Below, in pieces: positions 52,416 through 59,502 of a stretch of 64,000 bases of DNA. The position numbers were made by a program, and so were the translations under genes. The DNA is taken from the NCBI GenBank assembly GCA_947494035.1, contig CANLTN010000021.1:8572-72571 (forward strand), given 5' to 3'. Numbering within the stretch: position 1 is the stretch's first letter; each line of letters opens with the position of its first letter. Under the pieces are notes generated by a model, which did no database searches, was not told where the DNA came from, and worked only from the letters and a program-made list of their open reading frames with translations. The stretch comes from Pseudovibrio sp947494035. Lineage in GTDB: Bacteria > Pseudomonadota > Alphaproteobacteria > Rhizobiales > Stappiaceae.

Positions 52416-53534
52416 ATGAGTGAAACTAATTTCGCCTTTGTTGCGACCTCTGAAAAACCTCAGTTACCGCCTCCTCAGGGCACAACCGGTGCTGTTGGCT
52501 GGGTTCGTGAAAACCTGTTCTCCTCGCCGCTTAACACGATTCTGACGCTGCTCTCCCTGTTCGTCGTCTATTCGACTATTCCGGGCGTGGTGAACTGGGC
52601 GTTTGTGAATTCTGTGTGGAATGCAAATTCTCTGGATGAGTGCCGGGCACTGACTGAAAACGGCGCTTGCTGGGCGGTTATTCGCGAGCGTTATCATCAG
52701 TTCCTGTTCGGTTTCTATCCGAGTGAGCTTTACTGGCGTCCTCTTCTTGCATTTGGCTTGTTGTTTGTGGCGCTTGTTCCAGCTCTTTGGGATGGTATGC
52801 CGAAGCGCAGCGTGGCGCTGATCGGCTCCATGGCTTACCCGTTTGTGGCGTTCTGGCTGATTTGGGGTGGTCTTGGCCTTGAGCCGGTTTCCTCCACCAA
52901 GCTGGGCGGTCTGCTGCTGACCATGATCATTGGTGTTTCCGGTATCTCGTTCTCGCTGCCGATCGGTATTGTGCTGGCGCTATCGCGTAGTTCAAACCTG
53001 CCAATCGTGAAGTCGCTGGCGGTTATCTTCATCGAGTTCATTCGCGGTGTGCCGCTGATCACTTTGCTGTTTGTTGCGCACGTGCTGCTCAACTACTTCC
53101 TGCCAAAGGGCGTAAACTTCGACATCGTGCTGCGTGTTGTCATCATGGTGACGCTGTTTGCAAGTGCCTACATGGCGGAGGTTATTCGTGGTGGTCTGGC
53201 TGCTTTGCCGAAGGGGCAGTATGAGGCTGCGGATGCGCTTGGTCTTGGTTATTGGCAGAGCATGCGTCTGATTATTCTGCCGCAAGCGATGAAAATCTCC
53301 ATCCCGGGAATCGTGAATACCTTTATTGGCCTGTTCAAAGATACTACACTGGTACTGATCATTGGCCTGATGGATCCTCTCGGACTGGTTGCGCCAACAT
53401 TGGCTGATCAACGCTGGAATGGTATTTATGTGGAACTTTATGCGTTTATCGCGTTCATGTTCTTTATCTTCTGCTTTGCAATGTCCCGATATTCAATGTA
53501 TCTGGAACGCAAACTGCATACCGGCCACCGCTAG
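52416..53534 (+). CDS. aapM: general L-amino-acid ABC transporter permease AapM
   Basis: A 372-residue permease, partner of AapQ. It has an N-terminal pair of helices and a periplasmic loop with paired cysteines (DECRALTENGACWAVI), characteristic of AapM/BztC. The permease core is GGLLLTMIIGVSGISFSLPIGIVLALSRSS, and the EAA loop YEAADALGLGYWQSMRLIILPQAMKISIPGIVNTFIGLFKDTTLV binds the ATPase. It follows aapQ without a gap. A spacer with an 11-base tandem repeat separates it from aapP. Confidence 0.96.
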   Translation: MSETNFAFVATSEKPQLPPPQGTTGAVGWVRENLFSSPLNTILTLLSLFVVYSTIPGVVNWAFVNSVWNANSLDECRALTENGACWAVIRERYHQFLFGFYPSELYWRPLLAFGLLFVALVPALWDGMPKRSVALIGSMAYPFVAFWLIWGGLGLEPVSSTKLGGLLLTMIIGVSGISFSLPIGIVLALSRSSNLPIVKSLAVIFIEFIRGVPLITLLFVAHVLLNYFLPKGVNFDIVLRVVIMVTLFASAYMAEVIRGGLAALPKGQYEAADALGLGYWQSMRLIILPQAMKISIPGIVNTFIGLFKDTTLVLIIGLMDPLGLVAPTLADQRWNGIYVELYAFIAFMFFIFCFAMSRYSMYLERKLHTGHR

Positions 53535-53548
53535 TCGCCTGGTGCGTG

Positions 53549-53580
53549 CTTGATACGTACTTGATACGTACTTGACCCGT
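53549..53580 (+). repeat. 11-base tandem repeat in the aapM-aapP spacer
   Basis: CTTGATACGTA occurs twice in a row, followed by a degenerate third unit CTTGACCCGTG. It fills half of the 72-base spacer before the aapP ribosome site. Confidence 0.75.
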
Positions 53581-53606
53581 GCCAAAAGAAACTCGGAGTT
53601 ATAAAA

Positions 53607-54407
53607 ATGAGTGACGTAAACCTTGCCGAAGATATCCAGGCGGACCGCTCGAAAATGCATGTATCCGATACCGATGTGGCTATCGAGATTACTGGTATGA
53701 ACAAGTGGTACGGAGACTTTCACGTTCTGCGCGACATTAACCTGAAGGTTATGCGCGGCGAGCGGATCGTTATCTGTGGCCCTTCCGGTTCTGGTAAATC
53801 TACCATGATCCGCTGCATCAACCGTCTTGAAGAGCATCAGAAGGGCCGGATCATCGTTGATGGTATCGAGCTGACTTCTGACCTGAAGAAGATTGATGAA
53901 ATTCGCCGTGAAGTGGGTATGTGCTTCCAGCACTTCAACCTGTTCCCGCATCTGACCATTTTGGAGAACTGTACACTGGCTCCAATCTGGGTTCGCAAGA
54001 TGCCTAAGAAGCAGGCCGAAGAGATTGCGATGCACTACCTTGAGCGTGTGAAGATCCCTGAGCAGGCCAACAAGTATCCTGGTCAGCTTTCCGGTGGTCA
54101 GCAGCAGCGTGTGGCGATTGCTCGCTCGCTGTGCATGAACCCGAAGGTTATGCTGTTCGATGAGCCGACCTCTGCGCTTGATCCTGAGATGATCAAGGAA
54201 GTGCTGGACGTGATGATCGGTCTGGCGGAAGAGGGCATGACAATGCTCTGCGTGACCCACGAAATGGGCTTTGCCCGTAAAGTGGCAAACCGTGTGATCT
54301 TCATGGATCAGGGCCAGATTGTTGAGCAGAATGAGCCAGAGCCATTCTTCACCAATCCACAGCATGAGCGTACAAAGCTGTTCCTCTCCCAGATCCTCAA
54401 CCACTGA
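53607..54407 (+). CDS. aapP: general L-amino-acid ABC transporter ATP-binding protein AapP
   Basis: The 266-residue ATPase of the Aap system. Walker A is GPSGSGKST, the Q-loop lies in VGMCFQHFNLFPHLT, the signature motif is LSGGQQQR, and Walker B is VMLFDEPTSALDPE followed by the H-switch in VTHEMGF. All hydrolysis residues are intact. A GGAG site lies 8-9 bases before the ATG. It ends the operon with a strong terminator. Confidence 0.97.
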   Translation: MSDVNLAEDIQADRSKMHVSDTDVAIEITGMNKWYGDFHVLRDINLKVMRGERIVICGPSGSGKSTMIRCINRLEEHQKGRIIVDGIELTSDLKKIDEIRREVGMCFQHFNLFPHLTILENCTLAPIWVRKMPKKQAEEIAMHYLERVKIPEQANKYPGQLSGGQQQRVAIARSLCMNPKVMLFDEPTSALDPEMIKEVLDVMIGLAEEGMTMLCVTHEMGFARKVANRVIFMDQGQIVEQNEPEPFFTNPQHERTKLFLSQILNH

Positions 54408-54428
54408 TCTGGTCAGAGCTATCAATCA

Positions 54429-54460
54429 AAAGCCCCGCTGTTTCAGCGGGGCTTTTTTTT
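54429..54460 (+). terminator. Rho-independent terminator after aapP
   Basis: AAGCCCCGCTG pairs with the complementary CAGCGGGGCTT around a TTT loop and is followed by eight T. Confidence 0.92.
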
Positions 54461-54469
54461 GTCTGTTGC

Positions 54470-54573
54470 TAGAGCGCGTTGCGTTCATATGCATTCACGG
54501 GCCAAGCTCTAGTTCGTTATTTTCACGTGTATTCCTACCCCAAAATCAGGGTCACTTTTCGGGAATATCTGTA
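54470..54573 (-). repeat. dispersed repeat, copy B (inverted relative to copy A)
   Basis: A 104-base element matching copy A at 40721-40825 in reverse complement, with the same block order and only scattered differences. It sits immediately after the aapP terminator, ahead of the convergent toroid-like gene. Confidence 0.8.
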
Positions 54574-54584
54574 GAATGCTGACT

Positions 54585-55445
54585 TCACTCGAGCCACCCG
54601 TATTCTTTGAGAATCCGGAGGTTTCTTAGAGTGACAATTCCGCGGCATTCCGCGAGGACACCTTCAGATAGTGCAGGCCAGTTGATTGGCCAGCTTCCAT
54701 CCTCCTGTTGCTGATTGATGAGGGCTTGGAGGTGAGGTTGAATTTCGTCTTTTGTGAAAAACCGTGCAGCCGGGCTTGCCGGACTCGGGGCAAAGTGCAG
54801 CGGCGAGAAAACATATCCATCAGCATTGGTTTGGAAAACTGTGGCCTGTCTCAGTAGCTTCCCTAGTTCCTGCAGGGCTTGTTCTGCTCGCTTGGTGTCT
54901 GGGTTGCTTGCGAGAAAAGCCAGACCCGTTTGAATGGAGTGGGAGCTTGTAGCGTCGAGTCGAGTTATGGCGTGCCAGCAGAACTCCTCTGCACGTTTCA
55001 TCCAGGGGTGAGAGATCCCATTTTCCCAAAGCTTTGACAGGATCACCCCCGTTGGATTGATAGAGCTGGCTTGTGGTTCTTCGCAGGCCCACCAGAAGGC
55101 TCTTGGTGCAGCTTCAACAGTTGGGTGTGAGAATGGTAAGCCGCCATCAGGGTTCGTGAGCTCATGGAGGGCATCACAGATTAAGAGGAACTTATCGGGC
55201 TCTGCGTTTATGGTATCCAGCAGTTCCATTGCGACTGCCTGATCGATGGGTTGGGGCGCAGAGGCTCGTTTGTCTGGCTCCAAGCCGTAGCCATAAAGAC
55301 CGTTCGCATGTTGATATGCGGCTAATGCCCGCTCAATCGGCTTCGTTGGTCCTGATTCAAAATGAAACGAGAACAAGTGCCTCTCGAGGAGCCTTGCATT
55401 GGCATATATGTAATCGCGTGCTTGTGCTAGATCGGGGGGTCTCAT
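54585..55445 (-). CDS. putative alpha/alpha-toroid protein (prenyltransferase/squalene-oxidase-repeat type)
   Basis: A 286-residue soluble protein not firmly recognised. It has several short repeats resembling the QW or prenyltransferase repeats of alpha/alpha-barrel proteins: NGLYGYGLEPD, NPDGGLPFSHP, ADGYVFSPLHF and QQQEDGSWPINWP, each preceding a helix. No DxDD cyclase motif or zinc site is visible, so catalysis cannot be claimed. No signal peptide is seen. The ATG at 55445 follows GGAACA and is preferred over a TTG at 55481. It is isolated from neighbours by the repeat element on one side and a spacer on the other. Confidence 0.7.
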   Translation of the reverse strand: MRPPDLAQARDYIYANARLLERHLFSFHFESGPTKPIERALAAYQHANGLYGYGLEPDKRASAPQPIDQAVAMELLDTINAEPDKFLLICDALHELTNPDGGLPFSHPTVEAAPRAFWWACEEPQASSINPTGVILSKLWENGISHPWMKRAEEFCWHAITRLDATSSHSIQTGLAFLASNPDTKRAEQALQELGKLLRQATVFQTNADGYVFSPLHFAPSPASPAARFFTKDEIQPHLQALINQQQEDGSWPINWPALSEGVLAECRGIVTLRNLRILKEYGWLE

Positions 55446-55752
55446 GCTTGTTCCAAGAGTGACTCGCAGATTGAAGTTCAAGGCTGGTTGGCATCGTAAT
55501 TTATAGAAGCGGTGGACTCAACGCATTAAGAAAACCGGACCTATAAGCCTGTGTGCTTCTTACAGCGGCGTGCAGGCCTCTTCTGTGGGCACAGGGGCTG
55601 CTTCATGATTTAGCTGGAGGTATCGGGTGTCGGTGTGGTGGGCCTTGGTAAACTGGGTAGCCTCCAGTGCATCCGCGATAGGTGAGGGGCGGATACCCTC
55701 GTTGGCGGCGTAGGTAATCATGTCAGGGCGTTTGCGGGCCGTTGGGCGGTTC
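55446..55752. other. 307 bases between the toroid-like gene and tetR
   Basis: Only the small uncertain frame at 55560-55721 is seen here. A 12-base match to part of the dispersed repeat occurs near 55530 but no full copy. Confidence 0.35.
55560..55721 (-). CDS. small uncertain ORF or gene remnant downstream of tetR
   Basis: A 53-residue frame that reads like protein: MITYAANEGIRPSPIADALE, then ATQFTKAHHTDTRYLQLNHE and a Pro/Glu-rich end. The same frame stays open upstream past the tetR stop (ARKRPD before the Met), so this may be the 3' end of a longer, broken gene, not a true small gene. No good ribosome site precedes the ATG. No family is recognised. Confidence 0.35.
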   Translation of the reverse strand: MITYAANEGIRPSPIADALEATQFTKAHHTDTRYLQLNHEAAPVPTEEACTPL

Positions 55753-56340
55753 TTAGAGTACCAGAGAGAGCAGTTTCTTGGTTTCGGATTGCTGTTCTTC
55801 GGTATCTTTGTATTCGCCGCACACGCGGCTGATGGCGGAGTGGATCATGAAGGCGCGGATGGAGACTGCGCCGAGTTTTGGCTCCATGGGTTTGATGGAC
55901 TGATCCTGCTGGCCCTTTTCGATGAAGCGCTGAAACAGCTTGTCGATGCTGGTTGCAACCGCGATGAAGTTTTGCGCGCGAATGCCTTTTTCCCAGCCTG
56001 CTGTGTCGATGAAGATACGCAGGAATTCCGGTTGTTTTTCAAAGTATTGTAGTATTTCCATGAGAGACTGGGTTAGGAGGCCTCGTCCGCTCAGTGGGCT
56101 GCTTTCTGCGGCCTTGTGAAGCTCGTTCACACAGGTCTCCAGCTCTTTGAGCCCGATCTCGGCAAAGAGGCCGAGCTTGTCGCCGAAGTGGGCGAAGAGG
56201 GTGCCCTTGGAGACGTTGGCCTGTGCGGCGATACTTTCTGTGCTCACCGCGTTGAAGTTGCCCTGATTGAATAGGTTGGTTGCAGCCACCAGAATGCGCT
56301 GGCGGGTTTCTTGCGCGCGTTTTTGTTTACCCTGAAGCAT
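55753..56340 (-). CDS. TetR family transcriptional repressor
   Basis: A 195-residue regulator. The N-terminal TetR helix-turn-helix is ETRQRILVAATNLFNQGNFNAVSTESIAAQANVSKGTLFAHFGDKLGLFAEI; the C-terminal half is an all-helical ligand domain without a specific signature. The ATG at 56340 follows GAGGGA and gives a normal TetR length. It is divergent from a quinone-reductase-type gene, and three TGAC-N4-GTCA operators lie between the two genes. It most likely represses both. Confidence 0.93.
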   Translation of the reverse strand: MLQGKQKRAQETRQRILVAATNLFNQGNFNAVSTESIAAQANVSKGTLFAHFGDKLGLFAEIGLKELETCVNELHKAAESSPLSGRGLLTQSLMEILQYFEKQPEFLRIFIDTAGWEKGIRAQNFIAVATSIDKLFQRFIEKGQQDQSIKPMEPKLGAVSIRAFMIHSAISRVCGEYKDTEEQQSETKKLLSLVL

Positions 56341-56362
56341 AGTTCCCTCAAACTCAATAATA

Positions 56363-56424
56363 TGACTATGGTCAAAAAATAAATTGACTCCAGTCATATT
56401 TTGAAAATAAGTTGACCGCAGTCA
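56363..56424. promoter_or_regulatory. three TGAC-N4-GTCA operators
   Basis: Palindromes at 56363-56374 (TGACTATGGTCA), 56385-56396 (TGACTCCAGTCA) and 56413-56424 (TGACCGCAGTCA) share the TGAC-N4-GTCA core. They fill the 100-base gap between tetR and the reductase gene. Centre spacings are 22 and 28 bases. Confidence 0.8.
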
Positions 56425-56440
56425 AATAAATGGAGTCCCT

Positions 56441-57052
56441 ATGACGAACAGGATTTTTGTGTTTAGCGGTCATTTTGGAAAAGATCGTCTTGGACATGCT
56501 CTTGCTGAATCCTATGCGGCTGCTGCGCGCAAGGGTGGTGCACAGGTGCGGGTGATGCACCTTGGCGCGATGGAGTTTGATAGTGCACTGCGATCAGGTG
56601 ATTATTATGGTGAGCAAGTGCTGGAGCCTGATGTGGTGGCGTTTCAGGAGAACCTGACATGGTGCACCCATTGGGTGCCGGTCTACCCGTTGTGGTGGGG
56701 TGGTATGCCGGGGCAGATGAAGGGCTTGCTGGACCGTGCTTTGCTGCCGGGGTTTGCCTTCCGCATGGTGGAAGGGGAAGAGGTGCCAGCCAAGCTCTTG
56801 AAGGGGCGCAATGCCAGAGTGTTGATTACCAGTGATACAGCGGCGCATTATTATGATGAACTTTATGAGCGTGCGCATGACAAGGTGATGAGCCGACAGA
56901 TCCTTGAGTTTGTCGGGTTCGAAGAGCATAGCCTGCACATGTTCTCGCCAGTGTTCTCTGCGAGTGAAGAGGAGCGTACCGCGTGGCTTGCAGAGGCTGC
57001 GCAATTGGGTGAACAGGATGCGCTCGCCCAGAAGGATGTGATGGCTGCTTAA
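56441..57052 (+). CDS. NAD(P)H-quinone oxidoreductase, flavodoxin-like fold (KefF/MdaB/NQO type)
   Basis: A 203-residue FMN/FAD-binding reductase. The flavin-binding start is RIFVFSGHFGKDRLGHALAESY, followed by the YPLWWGGMPGQMKGLLDRALLPGFAF block diagnostic of NQO1/KefF-like enzymes, and LITSDTAAHYYDE. It would carry out two-electron reduction of quinones or related electrophiles. AGTCC precedes the ATG. It is divergent from tetR across three operators, so induction by a toxic quinone-like ligand is a reasonable inference. It ends in a strong bidirectional terminator. Confidence 0.9.
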   Translation: MTNRIFVFSGHFGKDRLGHALAESYAAAARKGGAQVRVMHLGAMEFDSALRSGDYYGEQVLEPDVVAFQENLTWCTHWVPVYPLWWGGMPGQMKGLLDRALLPGFAFRMVEGEEVPAKLLKGRNARVLITSDTAAHYYDELYERAHDKVMSRQILEFVGFEEHSLHMFSPVFSASEEERTAWLAEAAQLGEQDALAQKDVMAA

Positions 57053-57056
57053 TGTA

Positions 57057-57091
57057 AAAGCCCTGCAAATCAATGATTTGCAGGGCTTTGT
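57057..57091. terminator. bidirectional Rho-independent terminator
   Basis: AAAGCCCTGCAAATC pairs perfectly with GATTTGCAGGGCTTT around AAT, between the convergent reductase and sulfurtransferase genes. A and T runs border both sides. Confidence 0.85.
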
Positions 57092-57114
57092 TGAGATTAT
57101 TGTTTTGGTTTAAG

Positions 57115-57960
57115 TCAGGCAGGTTCGCTGATGACCTCGGTCTTTTGACTGGAGCCCCATTCGGTCCAGGAGCCATCATACAGCGCTGTTTTGGTGAAGT
57201 TCGCACGCTCCAGTGCCAGTGAGAGCACGGCAGCTGTGACGCCTGACCCGCAGGACGTAATCACCGGAGTTGAGGCATCCACGCCAGTCTGATTAAAGAT
57301 GTCCTGCAGCTCCTCTTTGCTGCGTAGCTTGCCTTCGTTCAGCAAAAGGGTATGGGGCAGGTTCAAAGCGCCCGGCATATGACCGCCGCGCACGCCGTCT
57401 CGTGGTTCGACTGCCTGCCCTTTAAATCGTGCTGACGGGCGGGCATCCAGCACAAGGTGGCTGCTGGTTTGCAAAGCTTCCTGCACCTCGTCCAGATTGC
57501 GCACCATGTCGTGGTTTAGAATGGCGGTGAAGTGACGTGGCAGGCGGGCTGGGGTTTCATCGGTGACCGAATTGCCTTCCGCTTTCCACGCAGGCAGGCC
57601 GCCGTCGAGCACAAAGACGCTTTTGACGCCGAAGGCGCGGAACATCCACCAGACGCGGGCAGCGGAGAAAAGACCTGCACCGTCATAAACGACGATGGTC
57701 TGGCCGTCGCCAATACCCATCTGGCGCATTTTGGAGGAGAACACATGCGGCTCCGGTAGCATGTGTGGAAGCTCCGAGTTCTGGTCGGAGACCTCGTCGA
57801 TGTCCATGAACAGCGCGCCGGGAATATGCTCCTGCCGATATTCCTTTTTGGCATCGCGCTGCATTGCTGGCAGGTACCAGGAGGCGTCAATGACTACCAC
57901 ATCGGGCGCATTCAGGTGTTCCTTGAGCCAGCTTACTGAGACAATCGGATCCTGCGTCAT
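57115..57960 (-). CDS. sseA: 3-mercaptopyruvate sulfurtransferase
   Basis: A two-domain rhodanese of 281 residues. The N-terminal domain (about 1-140) is inactive; the C-terminal domain holds the active-site loop SCGSGVTAAVL, the CG-S-G-V/T loop typical of mercaptopyruvate specificity. LVLDARPSARFKGQAVEPRDGVRGGHMPGALNLPH is the standard approach to the loop. It moves sulfur from 3-mercaptopyruvate to an acceptor such as thioredoxin or cyanide. Its start lies 3 bases after the stop of the AlaX-like gene upstream, so the two share a transcript. Confidence 0.94.
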   Translation of the reverse strand: MTQDPIVSVSWLKEHLNAPDVVVIDASWYLPAMQRDAKKEYRQEHIPGALFMDIDEVSDQNSELPHMLPEPHVFSSKMRQMGIGDGQTIVVYDGAGLFSAARVWWMFRAFGVKSVFVLDGGLPAWKAEGNSVTDETPARLPRHFTAILNHDMVRNLDEVQEALQTSSHLVLDARPSARFKGQAVEPRDGVRGGHMPGALNLPHTLLLNEGKLRSKEELQDIFNQTGVDASTPVITSCGSGVTAAVLSLALERANFTKTALYDGSWTEWGSSQKTEVISEPA

Positions 57961-57963
57961 GTT

Positions 57964-58689
57964 TTAGTCCTCCAACTGAATGCGAACGCGTCTGTTCTGA
58001 CGGCCCTTTTTCTCAATCTTGGTGATTGCAGCTTTGCCAATCTGTGCGGTCTGGGAAACGTGTGTGCCGCCGCACGGCTGCAAATCAATGCCCGTACCAA
58101 TTCTTATCAGTCTGACCCGACCGCTGCCCATAGGTGGTTTTACGCTCATGGTTTTTACAAGGCCGGGATTGCTTTCCAACTCTTCGTCGGTGATCCATTC
58201 CTGCGTGATTGCATGATCGCCTGAAATCAGGTCCTGAAGCTTTTGTGTCAGCTCTTCCTTGTCCAGCGTTGCCTCTGGAATATCGAAGTCCAGACGGCCT
58301 GTGCCATCGCTGATCTGGCCACCAGTTACCGGAAAGGGCAGAACAACAGAGAGCAGGTGCAGGGCAGTGTGCACGCGCATGCGCTTGTAGCGGGTCTCCC
58401 AGTCAATATGCGCGATGACTTTCGTACCTGCGTTCAGTGCTTCCGGCAGTTGAGTGCCTTCGGCTGGTACGTGCACGATTTGTGTGCGGTCTTTGGAATA
58501 AACGGTCGTTGCAACTGGAATACGCGTGCCGTCTTCAAGCTCAAGGGAGCCGCAGTCGCCGGGCTGGCCGCCGCCATTGGGGTAAAAACAGGTGCGGTCC
58601 AAAATGATGCCGCCCTCCGGGGTGATTTCGCTCACAGTGGCTTCGCTGCTGCGCAGGTAGGCATCTTCTCGGTATAAATGTTCAGTCAT
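57964..58689 (-). CDS. alanyl-tRNA editing protein (AlaX type)
   Basis: A 241-residue stand-alone editing protein related to the AlaRS editing domain; it clears mischarged Ser- or Gly-tRNA-Ala. The zinc-binding residues are both present: HTALHLL (HxxxH) and PCGGTHV (C-x3-H). FYPNGGGQPGDCGSL is the conserved N-terminal motif. The length is that of AlaX-M. The gene lies 3 bases upstream of sseA on the same strand and they are probably cotranscribed. Confidence 0.93.
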   Translation of the reverse strand: MTEHLYREDAYLRSSEATVSEITPEGGIILDRTCFYPNGGGQPGDCGSLELEDGTRIPVATTVYSKDRTQIVHVPAEGTQLPEALNAGTKVIAHIDWETRYKRMRVHTALHLLSVVLPFPVTGGQISDGTGRLDFDIPEATLDKEELTQKLQDLISGDHAITQEWITDEELESNPGLVKTMSVKPPMGSGRVRLIRIGTGIDLQPCGGTHVSQTAQIGKAAITKIEKKGRQNRRVRIQLED

Positions 58690-58752
58690 AGGATAGTCTC
58701 ATGTGGGGGATGTGCGTTTTGAAATGAATTTCCGCACCTTAAAGTGTTTATT

Positions 58753-59397
58753 TCAAGCAGTGGAGCGGGCGCTCAGCAGTTTGACTGCGAAGGCTGCCAT
58801 GATGGCCGCAAAGGAATAATCCATGAGGCGCATGATACGTGGCGAACTGCGTAGAAATGTGGATACAGCAGAGGCGCCAAACATCAGCGCAAGATTGCTT
58901 GGTACGTTCAGTACAATGAAAAAGACACCAAGGAACAACAGTTTAGAGGCTGCGTATGGATCTGCTGCGGAGACAAACTGGGGCAGGAACGTTACAAAGA
59001 ACAGCACAACTTTTGGATTGAGCAGGTTAATGGTGACGGCCTTGACCCAAATGCTCCCTGCTGTTTCGCGGGGGGCTTCGCCTTGTTCCAGAGAAAACGC
59101 AGAGCCGTTGCGCAGGATTTGGACTGCGAGATAGGCAAGATAGAGCGCACCAACTGTTTTCAGGATCTGGAAAGCAAGTTCAGAAGCGGCAAGCAGGGCG
59201 GAAACACCAACCGCTGCCAGAAATGCATGGATCATGACGCCGTTGGTTGCGCCAACAATAGCGACTATACCGGCTTTGCGACCTTGGGTGAGCGCTTTGC
59301 TCATGTAGAAGGTCATATCCGGTCCAGGGGTGACGGTCAGGATAAAGGCGGCAAGTGTGAAAGCTGCCAGCACGCTTAGCTCAGGCACAAATGACAT
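58753..59397 (-). CDS. LysE/RhtB family exporter
   Basis: A 214-residue inner-membrane exporter with six hydrophobic segments. The family start FILTVTPGPDMTFYMSKALTQGRKAGIVAIVGATNG and the middle motif AVTINLLNPKVVLFFVTFLPQF are clear. Such proteins export amino acids, homoserine lactones or derivatives; the substrate cannot be told. It is separated from the AlaX gene by 63 bases with no obvious terminator. Confidence 0.92.
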   Translation of the reverse strand: MSFVPELSVLAAFTLAAFILTVTPGPDMTFYMSKALTQGRKAGIVAIVGATNGVMIHAFLAAVGVSALLAASELAFQILKTVGALYLAYLAVQILRNGSAFSLEQGEAPRETAGSIWVKAVTINLLNPKVVLFFVTFLPQFVSAADPYAASKLLFLGVFFIVLNVPSNLALMFGASAVSTFLRSSPRIMRLMDYSFAAIMAAFAVKLLSARSTA

Positions 59398-59502
59398 GCA
59401 AAGAATCCCTCCAACTTCTTCTTCTCACTTGGGCCTAATGTATTTCAGCGGATTCACACAAGTCCAGTGAAGTGTACTCATCAATTCTGGAGGGCAGGAG
59501 TT

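Noticed and set aside
55526..55540. Short match to part of the dispersed repeat (GAAAACCGGACC)
   Set aside because: Only about 12 bases agree and the flanks do not align, so it is not counted as a third copy.
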